Assembly (NCBI GenBank): GCA_000702025.1
Contig: JNKJ01000006.1
Location: forward strand, 1 to 64,000
Length of the DNA stretch: 64,000 nucleotides
Reading direction: 5' to 3'
DNA from: Blautia schinkii DSM 10518
GTDB taxonomy: Bacteria; Bacillota; Clostridia; Lachnospirales; Lachnospiraceae
Shown: positions 52,191 to 60,547 of the stretch, in pieces
Numbering within the stretch: position 1 is the first letter of the stretch
Layout: the number at the start of each line of letters is the position of its first letter
Program-made: the position numbers and the translations under genes
The notes under the pieces: model-generated
What the model saw: the letters and a program-made list of their open reading frames with translations, nothing else
Database searches by the model: none
What the model was told of the DNA's origin: nothing

Positions 52191-53741
52191 ATGATGAAAA
52201 AAGTTTTAAAGGCTTTTGCAGCCGGGACAATTACCCTTTCGGTAATGATTTGTAGTTCGGTGTATGGGCAGTCGGAGGCATTTGTAAAAATTCCGGATTT
52301 CGAAGGGCCGATTCCGATTACAGAAACGTCTCATCCTTTTACGGTAGGTGGTACAGATCTGGCAGCCAACGGATATGTGCTTGAAGAGTATTACGTGAGC
52401 GGAACCTCTAATGTATATGACTGGGGTGAGGATGGCAGTGCGGAGAAACCCCAGGTTAGAACAGCTGATGCGCCTTATACTACCAGGATTGTGGTGCGAA
52501 AGCCCCAGAATACAGGAAGCTTCAGCGGAAATGTATGGGTGGAATTGAATAATCCGTCCCGGGGCTGGGATGTGGAGGTGCAGTGGCCTGTGGTCCAGGA
52601 GGAGGTTATGTCTTCCAGAGATATTTGGGTTGCCATGACTGCCAAACCTAATGTGATTGCGGCACTTAAGCGTGTGGATGAGGAGCGTTACGGAAAGCTT
52701 TCTATGGATAATCCTTTGCCGCCGGAGGAACAAACGGCAGGTTTGCTGCCTGGCGAGGAAGGGTACGACGAAAATCTTTCCAAGCTTTATGAAAACGGTC
52801 TTGTGTGGGATATGTTCAGTCAGGTAGGAGCGCTGATGCGGGATAATAACGGACCGTTGGCAGGCTATGATGTTAAATATGTGTTTGGGACCGGAGAATC
52901 CCAGACAGGCTTTTATCTTAATACTTATGCAGCCAATTTCGCTGAGGATGCTATGCTGGAAGAGGGAAAAACCGTATATGACGGATTTATTTCTGCTTCC
53001 GGAGCCGGCAAAGTGATTGCTATCAACCAGGCATTGGAGCCTCTTGGGCCTGATGACCCCAGAAGCCGGCTTCCTCAAAAGCATGTTCCGTTTATGAGAA
53101 TAGATTCCCAGGGGGATATCTTCCGCCTCGGAAGTTATGAGTGGCGCAGGGAGGACTGCGATGACGAGGATGCGGGATATCGGATTTATGAAATTGCGGG
53201 CGCGCCTCATGGTCCTTCTTATATTATGGGATATCAGCCCTTGGAGACAGATATTCTGAAAACGGGTAACCTTCCGTCTCAGGTTCCGTATCAGTATGGG
53301 GGAATGGAAGAAAAAGCAAATCATTTTTACCGGCAGTATATGGAAAAAGCGATGTACTATAATTTTAAAGAATGGGTTATAAACGGAACCTTGCCGCCGA
53401 AGGCAGAGCCTATTGAGGTTACGGAAGACGGGACGGCGTTTGTCTATGATGAACACGGAAACGTAAAAGGAGGAGTGAGGAGTCCTGCCCTGGATGTTCC
53501 TACAGCTACTTACCGTGAGCTTGCCACAGAAATGGAGGGGCAGCCCTATGCCTGGTCATTTGGCAGTCAGGAAGATTTTAGTACAAGTAAACTGCAGGAG
53601 CTTTACGGGGTCATTGAACCTCAACAGACTTATGTGAAAATGGTGGAAGAATCCGCGGATAAATTAACTGAGGAGGGGTTCTTGCTCCCTGAGGATGCGG
53701 CGGCCATTTCTGTGCAGGCGCAGTATACACCAATTCCATAA
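52191..53741 (+). CDS. Secreted alpha/beta-hydrolase domain protein (Abhydrolase_10 type)
   Basis: 516 residues from the ATG at 52191, seven bases after GGAGGG. A signal peptide (KKVLKAFAAGTITLSVMICSSVYG-QS) is followed by GPIPITETSHPFTVGGTDLAANGYVLEEYYVSG and WVELNNPSRGWDVEVQW, the pattern of PF20091. The probable nucleophile is Ser in GTGESQTGFY and a His occurs in GAPHGPSY. Function in the family is unproven; it may be an esterase that frees a glycoside or acylated substrate for the importer at 59-63 kb, with which it shares operators. Confidence 0.82.
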   Translation: MMKKVLKAFAAGTITLSVMICSSVYGQSEAFVKIPDFEGPIPITETSHPFTVGGTDLAANGYVLEEYYVSGTSNVYDWGEDGSAEKPQVRTADAPYTTRIVVRKPQNTGSFSGNVWVELNNPSRGWDVEVQWPVVQEEVMSSRDIWVAMTAKPNVIAALKRVDEERYGKLSMDNPLPPEEQTAGLLPGEEGYDENLSKLYENGLVWDMFSQVGALMRDNNGPLAGYDVKYVFGTGESQTGFYLNTYAANFAEDAMLEEGKTVYDGFISASGAGKVIAINQALEPLGPDDPRSRLPQKHVPFMRIDSQGDIFRLGSYEWRREDCDDEDAGYRIYEIAGAPHGPSYIMGYQPLETDILKTGNLPSQVPYQYGGMEEKANHFYRQYMEKAMYYNFKEWVINGTLPPKAEPIEVTEDGTAFVYDEHGNVKGGVRSPALDVPTATYRELATEMEGQPYAWSFGSQEDFSTSKLQELYGVIEPQQTYVKMVEESADKLTEEGFLLPEDAAAISVQAQYTPIP

Positions 53742-53822
53742 AGCATCGGTCCGGGATGCTGCGGAAAGGGAACCTCACATATCATAAGATTTGTCAAAGC
53801 CAATTATTTTCAGCGGAGGTAG

Positions 53823-53832
53823 TTGCGCAAAT
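53823..53832. promoter_or_regulatory. TTGCGCAA operator 2 (upstream of the fused LacI gene)
   Basis: TTGCGCAAAT directly upstream of the -35 of the regulator gene, consistent with autoregulation. Confidence 0.7.
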
Positions 53833-53836
53833 TTTA

Positions 53837-53865
53837 TTGACACTTTTTTTGGCAACAGCTATAAT
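53837..53865 (+). promoter_or_regulatory. Consensus promoter of the fused LacI gene
   Basis: TTGACA (53837-53842), 17-bp spacer, TATAAT (53860-53865): both elements match consensus. The transcript would start near 53872, so a start codon at 53874 would leave no leader, which argues for a later start. Confidence 0.88.
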
Positions 53866-53903
53866 GGAATTAAATGCAGTGTCAAACAGCAAAGAAAGGA
53901 AAT

Positions 53904-55997
53904 ATGGGGGTCCCGAAAATGGCGACAATTAAAGATATAGCAAAAATAGCCGGGGTTTCTACATCTACCGTATCTCATGTGGTGAACCATACTCGTTATG
54001 TCAGCCCGGAATTGGTGGAAAAAGTAGAGAAGGCAATTCAGGAGCTTGACCAGCTGCCGAATTTTATAGTAAAAAAAACAAAGGGATATAAGAATCCGGG
54101 GGTACAAAAATATGTGCTGCTTTTGCGCTCCGAAAACAGCAGTCTTTTTCAGCGGCAGATTGAGGAGAGCATGGAAGCACTGTTTACAGATGCAGAGTAC
54201 ACGCTGCTGGCTGTGGGATACGACAAAAGTGCTGCCCGTCTTGAAATTGTCAAAACTATGCTTATGGATAAACCGGAGCTTTGCGGAGTAATCGCGTTTC
54301 CTGATGAGATGGGAGTCCTGGATGCTTCGTTTTTTCAGGGAGCAAGTGTGCCTGTTGTTTTGATAGGGAAGGATCTACAGGATTTTAATACAGATGTTCT
54401 GTATTCAGATACCTTTGAAGGAAGCTACCGTGCAGTGAAGCATTTGATAAAAAACGGCCATGAACATATAGCGTTTTTAGGCAGCTGGCAGGATTATACC
54501 GCCCGGCGTCTTGAGGGGTATAAGAAGGCCTTGGAGGATTACCATATCCGATTTAACGAAGAACTGGTGTTCTCTAAACTGAACACAGAAGAAGAAGTGT
54601 TTACGGTCCTGGAGAAAATGATGGGTGCCCCTGTGATTCCTACGGCGGTCATTGCTGCCAATTCTGCCCCCCTTATTCCTCTTTTAAAATACATGAATGC
54701 ACATAATATTCTCATTCCAAAAGATATATCCGTGGTGAGTCTTAACGATTTTGAGTGGGCTTCGCTGCTGACTCCGGAAATGACATGTATTGACAAGCAG
54801 CCGGAAGAATTTGCTGCACTGTCGGCAAGGATTCTGTTGGGACGTATACAAAAAGGAGAGGCGGCGAATGCGGCGGCACTTGAACAGGATTATCAGCACA
54901 TTACATTATCCACACAGCTCAATGTAAGAGGATCTACCTGCGGCATCGGAAGGGGACCCTTCGGTGAAAAAGCGGAAAATGCAGATTCCCTTATTTTGTC
55001 GGAGGCGGAGAAGGAGATGATACGCCGTAAGAATTATACAGCGGCTATTTCCTTCCATTATACAGGTAAGGCGTGGATGCGGCTGCAGGAAAACGGAATT
55101 AAGAAAATCTTCGGGGAACTGGGGATATCACTGATTGCTGTGACAGATGCGCATTTTGATGCTTCATTGCAATGCAAACAGCTGGAAAGCATCCGTTTTC
55201 TGGATCCTGATATCCTGATCGCAATTCCGGTGGACAGCCGGGATACAGCGGAAGCCTTCCGGGAGATTGCGAAAAGTGATACCAAATTGGTTTTGATTAC
55301 AAATATACCGGAGGGAATCACCTCCAGGGACTATGTTTCCTGCATTTCTGTAAATGAACATTCTCATGGCCGCAATATGGGACATGGACTTGGTGAATAT
55401 ATGGTGCATCATGGGCTGCGCCATGCGGGGCTCATACGTCATGGCGACCAGAATTTTTTTGCCACCAAGCAAAGAGATGATGCTGCGGAACAGGTGCTGG
55501 CGGAAGAATTTCCTGAACTGCATATCTGCGGGGAAATGAATTTTCTTCTGGAAAGTGAAGTGTACAAAAAAACATTGGATTTTGTAAACCACCATCCCGA
55601 AGTGGAAGCATTGTACGTTTCCTGGGACGGCCCGGCGCTGGAGGTGATTAAGGCGCTCACGGATATGAACCGTACAGATATTGCGGTGGTGACAGGTGAC
55701 CTTGATTATTCTATTGCAATGAACATGGCGAAAGGCGGTATGGTGAAGATGCTCAGCGCCCAATGTCCTTATGAACAGGGAGAGGCTATTGCACTAGCTG
55801 CGGCTAATGCACTTTTGGGAAAGAAAACCCCTTCATTTATAGGTATTGAGCCTGTGTGTGTGGGACCTGATAATCTACTGAAGACATGGGGCAATGTATT
55901 CAGGGAAGAGCCGCCTGCTGAGCTTCGTAATGCGATCCGGCAGAATCCAAACCATATCAGCCACAAAAAAGAAAGCTTATCATACGGAGAAATATAA
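53904..55997 (+). CDS. LacI repressor fused to a second sugar-binding-protein domain
   Basis: 697 residues from 53904 (AAAGGAAA upstream); starts at 53874 and 53919 are alternatives, the last giving the classic MATIKDIAKIAGVSTSTVSHVV. Order: LacI helix-turn-helix (1-60), LacI effector domain (about 75-345), then from about residue 370 an RbsB-type domain that aligns with the binding protein at 59369: YTAAISFHYTGKAW here against YTAAISFHYGGNDW there, also DPDILIAIPVD, NYVSC-like YVSCISVNEH and CPYEQGEAIALAAANALLGK. LacI regulators are usually about 340 residues. No signal peptide, so both sensors are cytoplasmic. Confidence 0.9.
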   Translation: MGVPKMATIKDIAKIAGVSTSTVSHVVNHTRYVSPELVEKVEKAIQELDQLPNFIVKKTKGYKNPGVQKYVLLLRSENSSLFQRQIEESMEALFTDAEYTLLAVGYDKSAARLEIVKTMLMDKPELCGVIAFPDEMGVLDASFFQGASVPVVLIGKDLQDFNTDVLYSDTFEGSYRAVKHLIKNGHEHIAFLGSWQDYTARRLEGYKKALEDYHIRFNEELVFSKLNTEEEVFTVLEKMMGAPVIPTAVIAANSAPLIPLLKYMNAHNILIPKDISVVSLNDFEWASLLTPEMTCIDKQPEEFAALSARILLGRIQKGEAANAAALEQDYQHITLSTQLNVRGSTCGIGRGPFGEKAENADSLILSEAEKEMIRRKNYTAAISFHYTGKAWMRLQENGIKKIFGELGISLIAVTDAHFDASLQCKQLESIRFLDPDILIAIPVDSRDTAEAFREIAKSDTKLVLITNIPEGITSRDYVSCISVNEHSHGRNMGHGLGEYMVHHGLRHAGLIRHGDQNFFATKQRDDAAEQVLAEEFPELHICGEMNFLLESEVYKKTLDFVNHHPEVEALYVSWDGPALEVIKALTDMNRTDIAVVTGDLDYSIAMNMAKGGMVKMLSAQCPYEQGEAIALAAANALLGKKTPSFIGIEPVCVGPDNLLKTWGNVFREEPPAELRNAIRQNPNHISHKKESLSYGEI

Positions 55998-56035
55998 AAA
56001 GGTTCCCGGCGCATCCTACTGCCGGGAACCTTTTT
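55996..56035. terminator. Bidirectional terminator between regulator and Gfo/Idh genes
   Basis: AAAAAGGTTCCCGGC (55996-56010) pairs perfectly with GCCGGGAACCTTTTT (56021-56035). A- and T-runs at both ends let it serve both convergent genes. Confidence 0.92.
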
Positions 56036-56041
56036 AACGGT

Positions 56042-57217
56042 TTATTCTTCGATTTCCTTTACTGTCGTCCACTGATGAGTCTTTGCAGATTCTATTACCG
56101 CGTCGGAGATCAGTTCGATGGCGTAGCCGTCGCGGAAGTTTGGTTCCGGCTGTCTGCCCTCGGCGATCGCTTGGAAGAAATCGTAAGTTTCTATGATTTT
56201 TGTCTCTGTATAACCAATTCCCAGTGCCGGTATGGGCCAAAGAGCATTGCCGTAGGGATGTGCTGGTCCGGTATATACGGTGCGGAAACCGCGGCGGTCA
56301 TCCCCGTCCTTGGCGAAGCAGACCTGAAGTTCATCTCTGCGCTCGTAGTTGAAGAAGAGGGAACCTTCTGTTCCGTGGATTTCGAAGGTGATAAAATTAT
56401 TGCGTCCCCAGGCGTTTCTGGTTGCTTCAATTGTCCCGAAGGCGCCGTTTTTGCACTGAACCATAAAGCAGCATTGGTCATCTACGTCTACAGGTTCTTT
56501 GGGGATGCTGCTGTCCCCTTTGCTGTTTCCAAGGCTGTCGGCAAGGCCTGACTGAACCGGGCGTTCCGGAATATAGGTGGCGGTTCTTGCATTTACGGAA
56601 TCAAATTCTCCCACCAAAAAGCGCAGCATGTCAACCACGTGAGTTCCGATATCGCCTAAGGCCCCGGTGCCACAGACATCTTTCTGGAAGCGCCATGATA
56701 ATGGGGAATCGGGGTCTGCAGACCAGTCCTGCAGATAAGTACCGCGAAAATCTAAAATCCGGCCGATGGCTCCTTCTTTAATGTACTTTTTTGCCAGTTG
56801 CACGGCGGGGGTACGGCGGTAATTGAAGGCAACCATTGTAGTCACATTGTTTTCTTTTGCTGCAAGATACATCTCTTTTGCCTGCAGAGTAGTGAGCGCC
56901 AGAGGCTTTTCGCAAAGAATATGTTTGCCTGCGTTGGCTGCGGCAATGGCTATTTCCGCGTGCACATTGTTGGGGGTACAGATATCGACCACATCAATAT
57001 CAGGGTCTTCTACAATCTTATGCCAGTCTGTACTGTAAGATTCGAAGGCCAGTTTGGCGGCAGAATCTTTGGCTGTTTCTTCGTTGATATCCACGATCAT
57101 TTTTTTTACGGGAATAGCAGGTGCAGGCCAGAAAAACATAGGCATTCCTGCGTAAGCCACAGAATGGGCTTTTGCCATAAAGCCGGCTCCGATCAGTCCG
57201 ATGTTCATTTTTTTCAT
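56042..57217 (-). CDS. Gfo/Idh/MocA-family oxidoreductase 1
   Basis: 391 residues. NAD(P)-binding Rossmann motif GLIGAGFMAKAHS, EKPLALTT with the family EKP lysine, and C-terminal alpha/beta domain with SWRFQKDVCGTGALGDIGTHVVDM carrying the catalytic GDIGTH. Close paralogue of the gene at 63084, including WSADP and the TRNAWGRNNFITFE segment. The family oxidises sugar or inositol hydroxyls; several members make 3-keto-glycosides. Downstream of a TIM-barrel isomerase in a minus-strand pair controlled by a TTGCGCAA operator. Confidence 0.92.
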   Translation of the reverse strand: MKKMNIGLIGAGFMAKAHSVAYAGMPMFFWPAPAIPVKKMIVDINEETAKDSAAKLAFESYSTDWHKIVEDPDIDVVDICTPNNVHAEIAIAAANAGKHILCEKPLALTTLQAKEMYLAAKENNVTTMVAFNYRRTPAVQLAKKYIKEGAIGRILDFRGTYLQDWSADPDSPLSWRFQKDVCGTGALGDIGTHVVDMLRFLVGEFDSVNARTATYIPERPVQSGLADSLGNSKGDSSIPKEPVDVDDQCCFMVQCKNGAFGTIEATRNAWGRNNFITFEIHGTEGSLFFNYERRDELQVCFAKDGDDRRGFRTVYTGPAHPYGNALWPIPALGIGYTETKIIETYDFFQAIAEGRQPEPNFRDGYAIELISDAVIESAKTHQWTTVKEIEE

Positions 57218-57232
57218 AATATCTTACCTCCT

Positions 57233-58147
57233 TCAGATAATGAATTGCCGCATGTAGCGGTATGAAAGTTTTAATGAATCTAGTACCTTTTCTTTTGTTC
57301 CTTCGAACGCTTTGTCCTCGATTTCGATGCAGGTATATCCGTCATAGCCGATGTCGGTGAGTGCGGAAACATATTTTCCCCAATCCACATCTCCAAGTCC
57401 GGGCAGTTTTGGGGACATATATTCCAATGGATAAGCCATAGTACCGGCATCCTTTAATTTGTCCGGATAAATCTTGATATCTTTGTAATGCACATGGAAA
57501 ATCTTGTCTTTAAATTCATACAAAGGGCGTATGTAGTCAATATTCTGCCAGATGAAATGGGATGGGTCGTAATTCAGCCCGAAATAATCACTGGGAATGA
57601 GGGAAAATGCCTTTCGCCAAATAGCAGGGGTAGTCATCAGATTCTGTCCGCCCGGCCATTGGCCTGCATCAAAGAGCATAGGGCAGTTCTCGATTGCTAT
57701 TCTTACCTTATGTTTTTCTGCTTTTTGAATAATGGGAGTCCATACTTCCTGGAAAATTTTCAGGTTTTCTTCAATTGTTTTGTTCTGTATCCTGCCGATG
57801 AATGTGGTTATGGTGTCAACGTGAAATTTGGGAGCTGCTTCGATCATGGCGTTCAGATGGCGGACTATTTCTGCCCGCTTGTCCAGGTCTTCTGTCAACG
57901 GGTTGGGATAATATGCCAGGGCAGAGATGGAAACATTTTTCTGGCGGCAGTATTGGTTAATTGATTCGATTTTTTCATCACTCAGCTCTTCGATGTTGAT
58001 GTGAGTGACACCTGCATATCTCCGGGAAGCCTTTTCTACAGGCCAGCAGGCAACTTCTACACATTCGTATCCTATGGAGGCAGCAGTATCGATCATCTCT
58101 TCGAAGGAAGAGGAATCAAGAATGGCTGATACAAATCCTAACTTCAT
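57233..58147 (-). CDS. TIM-barrel sugar isomerase/epimerase-like protein 1
   Basis: 304 residues of the AP_endonuc_2 (xylose isomerase-like TIM barrel) family: KLGFVSAILDSSSFEEMID, HVDTITTFIGR, VRIAIENCPML with a metal-binding Glu, FGLNYDPSHF, KIFHVHYKDIKI with His-Asp/Glu ligands, and TCIEIED. Related proteins isomerise or epimerise keto sugars and inososes or act as lyases on 3-keto-glycosides. First gene of the minus-strand pair with oxidoreductase 1, 15 bp apart. AAGGAGAAAC precedes the ATG. Confidence 0.9.
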   Translation of the reverse strand: MKLGFVSAILDSSSFEEMIDTAASIGYECVEVACWPVEKASRRYAGVTHINIEELSDEKIESINQYCRQKNVSISALAYYPNPLTEDLDKRAEIVRHLNAMIEAAPKFHVDTITTFIGRIQNKTIEENLKIFQEVWTPIIQKAEKHKVRIAIENCPMLFDAGQWPGGQNLMTTPAIWRKAFSLIPSDYFGLNYDPSHFIWQNIDYIRPLYEFKDKIFHVHYKDIKIYPDKLKDAGTMAYPLEYMSPKLPGLGDVDWGKYVSALTDIGYDGYTCIEIEDKAFEGTKEKVLDSLKLSYRYMRQFII

Positions 58148-58180
58148 ATTGTTTCTCCTTTTTTTATTCGTTTTACATAA

Positions 58181-58192
58181 ATTTGCGCAAAT
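58181..58192. promoter_or_regulatory. TTGCGCAA operator 3
   Basis: ATTTGCGCAAAT, a perfect 12-bp palindrome, downstream of the minus-strand promoter (58233-58205) and 34 bp before the isomerase 1 start. Confidence 0.8.
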
Positions 58193-58204
58193 TTCCTTGA
58201 AACC

Positions 58205-58233
58205 ATTATGCTACAACGAAATAGAAATGTCAA
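58205..58233 (-). promoter_or_regulatory. Promoter of the minus-strand isomerase/oxidoreductase pair
   Basis: On the minus strand TTGACA (58233-58228), 17-bp spacer, CATAAT (58210-58205). The operator lies immediately downstream. Confidence 0.85.
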
Positions 58234-58414
58234 TCATAGAAAAAATCAAAGTGTGAAATTCGAAGAATGGGATAAGGTGCTTTCTATAAAATTTGCGGTT
58301 GTGTGAGTTTGCATTATATTAAGAATGAATAATTCAGATAAAGGCACTTTTGCTAGAAAATATGGGTAAAATTCATAGAAAACAACCAAAAAATAAAAAA
58401 ATGACGGTGTCTGG

Positions 58415-58443
58415 TTGACAAGAAAAAAGAAATGGGATATGAT
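58415..58443 (+). promoter_or_regulatory. Promoter of the plus-strand isomerase/transport operon
   Basis: TTGACA (58415-58420), 17-bp spacer, TATGAT (58438-58443). TTGCGCAA operator 4 follows. Confidence 0.88.
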
Positions 58444-58458
58444 GAAAACGCATAAAAA

Positions 58459-58468
58459 TTTGCGCAAA
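58459..58468. promoter_or_regulatory. TTGCGCAA operator 4
   Basis: TTTGCGCAAA, 15 bp after the -10, in the same road-block position as operators 1 and 3. Confidence 0.78.
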
Positions 58469-58503
58469 TAACTGAGAAAAACAAGAAAACAAGGAGGAAA
58501 CAT

Positions 58504-59313
58504 ATGAAACTAGGATATATGACAAATGGATTCGGTCCTCTCGTTGGCGACGGCGGCGGAGTTACAAGTGTAAAGGATATCCGTTACTTAACAATCTGTG
58601 ACGATGAGGCAGTATTAAAAGAAATTACTGATGTGGGATTCCGGTATATTGAAGTTCTGGAGGGCAATCTTACAAAATATGCAGGAGATATCCAGGTACT
58701 GAAGGATATGCTTGCCAGATATCATGCAGGAATGATGAGTGTCTGTGTGGGAGCCAACTTTATCTATAAGGATGCTCTTGAGGATGAGATGTACCACATG
58801 AAAACAGTTGCATCCCTTGCGCAGAAGGTGGGAGTTTCTTATGTAGGCTTCTGCGGCGGCGCGATCAGAGGAAAAGGCATTCAGGACGGAGACTATAAGC
58901 TGTTGGCAGAGGGCCTGGATGAGGCCGGGAAAATTTTTGCAGATTATGGGATTGAAGCCAGCTATCATCCCCATTTAGGCTCCATGGCAGAACATCCGGA
59001 CCAGATAGATAAGCTGTTCGCATTGACAGATATTAAAATATGTCCGGATTTGGCTCACCTTGCGGCAGGCGGCGGAGACCCTCTGGAAATAGTAAAGAAA
59101 TACTACGACAGAATTTCCTTCGTACATCTTAAGGATTTAGACGCAGACGGATTTGCTCCTCTGGGAACAGGAAGTATAGATATAGAGGGTGTACTTGGTT
59201 TCCTGAAGGAAAAGGGATATGCAGGAGATTATCTTGTGGAAGTGGATGGTTATGCAGGAGATCCGAGAAAAGCATGTGAGATTTCCTATGGCTATCTTAA
59301 AGGAAAACTGTGA
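58504..59313 (+). CDS. TIM-barrel sugar isomerase/epimerase-like protein 2
   Basis: 269 residues of the AP_endonuc_2 family: FRYIEVLEGNLTKYAGD, YVGFCGGAIRG, IEASYHPHLGSMAE with histidine ligands, DIKICPDLAHLAAGGGDP and ISFVHLKDLDADGFAPLGTGSIDIEGVLGFL. The HLKD and PLGxG segments resemble IolE/inosose-type and 3-keto-sugar enzymes. First gene of a long operon with binding protein, ATPase, permease and a second Gfo/Idh oxidoreductase. AAGGAGGAAAC precedes the ATG. Confidence 0.9.
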   Translation: MKLGYMTNGFGPLVGDGGGVTSVKDIRYLTICDDEAVLKEITDVGFRYIEVLEGNLTKYAGDIQVLKDMLARYHAGMMSVCVGANFIYKDALEDEMYHMKTVASLAQKVGVSYVGFCGGAIRGKGIQDGDYKLLAEGLDEAGKIFADYGIEASYHPHLGSMAEHPDQIDKLFALTDIKICPDLAHLAAGGGDPLEIVKKYYDRISFVHLKDLDADGFAPLGTGSIDIEGVLGFLKEKGYAGDYLVEVDGYAGDPRKACEISYGYLKGKL

Positions 59314-59368
59314 AAACAGAGTAGTTCAGAGACTGCTTTGTAAATAAAAAAGACAGGAGGGTTTTAGA

Positions 59369-60466
59369 ATGAAGAAGAAACTGTTGAGTGTGCTGCTTAC
59401 GGCGGCGATGGTGACAACCATGGGTGTGGGGATGACAACTACGGCATTTGCGGCAGAGGAAGAGCCGGTTATAATGTCAACCGGACCTAACGGAGAAACT
59501 GCAACACCGGCAACGGAGCTTTCTCTTACGGATGAAGAAATTGAGAAGGTAAAAGAAGGAGGCTACACAGCGGCAATCAGCTTCCACTACGGTGGAAATG
59601 ACTGGTCTACTGCACAGCAGAAGGGATTAAAGGATACCTTTGAAAAGCTGGGAATAGAAGTTACGGCCATTACAGATGCCAATTTTTCAGCAGAGAAACA
59701 GGTTTCAGACCTGGAAACCATTATGGCGAAGAATCCTGATATTCTTGTATCTATTCCTACAGATGCAACCTCTACAGCAGATGCCTACCGCCGTGTGGCA
59801 GAGGCTGGGACAAAGATCGTATTTATGGATAATGTTCCCAATGGTTTTAAAGCAGGGGAAAATTACGTGAGCTGTGTTTCCGCGGATAACTATGGCAACG
59901 GAGTGATCGCAGCGGATCTCATCGGTGAGGCTTTGGAAGGAAAGGGAAAAATAGGCGTTATTTATTATGATGTTGATTTCTTTGTGACCAATCAGAGACT
60001 GGAAGCTTTTGAAAAAGAAATGGCAGACAAGTATCCGGATATTGAAATCGCATCTAAGATGGGATTCCAGGATGAAAACGGCTGTGATGTGGTGGCTGAT
60101 GCCATGATCACTCAGAATCCGGATATCCAGGCTATTTTTGCACATTGGGATATTCCTTGTGAGGGTACTTTATCTGCATTACGTGCAGCTGGACGCGATG
60201 ATATTCTTCTGAGTACCATTGACCTGGGAAATAACATCGCAAAAGAAATCGCCCAGGGGCATGTGCTGGGCCTTGGCGCACAGCTTCCCTATGACCAGGG
60301 CGTTGCGGAAGCAACTCTGGCAGCCTATGCACTCCTTGGAAAAGAAGCACCGGATTATGTTGCTGTACCTGCAAAACGTGTAGAGCAGTCGAACCTTCTG
60401 GAAGCTTATGAAGATGTATATCACACAGAGGCTCCTGACACGATCAAAGATGCGATGGCAAAATAA
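59369..60466 (+). CDS. Ribose-type ABC sugar-binding protein 2
   Basis: 365 residues. A signal peptide (KKLLSVLLTAAMVTTMGVGMTTTAFA-AEEE) without a lipobox Cys precedes an RbsB-type fold: YTAAISFHYGGNDWSTAQQKGLKDTF, NPDILVSIPTDATST, YVSCVSADNYGNG, IQAIFAHWDIPCEG, LPYDQGVAEATLAAYALLGKEAPDY. The C-terminal domain of the regulator at 53.9 kb is its paralogue, so both may bind the same sugar. GACAGGAGGG precedes the ATG. Confidence 0.93.
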   Translation: MKKKLLSVLLTAAMVTTMGVGMTTTAFAAEEEPVIMSTGPNGETATPATELSLTDEEIEKVKEGGYTAAISFHYGGNDWSTAQQKGLKDTFEKLGIEVTAITDANFSAEKQVSDLETIMAKNPDILVSIPTDATSTADAYRRVAEAGTKIVFMDNVPNGFKAGENYVSCVSADNYGNGVIAADLIGEALEGKGKIGVIYYDVDFFVTNQRLEAFEKEMADKYPDIEIASKMGFQDENGCDVVADAMITQNPDIQAIFAHWDIPCEGTLSALRAAGRDDILLSTIDLGNNIAKEIAQGHVLGLGAQLPYDQGVAEATLAAYALLGKEAPDYVAVPAKRVEQSNLLEAYEDVYHTEAPDTIKDAMAK

Positions 60467-60472
60467 CCGGCT

Positions 60473-60514
60473 GCAGAGATGTGGGGCAGGGAACTTCCCT
60501 GCCTGCATTTCTGC
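60473..60514 (+). promoter_or_regulatory. Intercistronic hairpin between binding protein 2 and ATPase
   Basis: GCAGAGATG...GGCAGGGAA pairs with TTCCCTGCC...CATTTCTGC over about 18 bp with few mismatches and no T-run. Same position and probable role as the hairpins at 27156 and 37973. Confidence 0.75.
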
Positions 60515-60547
60515 CCCTGATGTAATAAGAAAGAACAGGTGGGAATT

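Noticed and set aside
52206-53456. 416-residue open frame on the minus strand
   Set aside because: It lies wholly opposite the Abhydrolase_10 gene, has no ribosome site or domain, and its composition is that of an antisense shadow.
58443-58457. CcpA cre site over the -10 of the isomerase 2 promoter
   Set aside because: ATGAAAACGCATAAA matches only the first half of the cre consensus; the symmetric half is missing.
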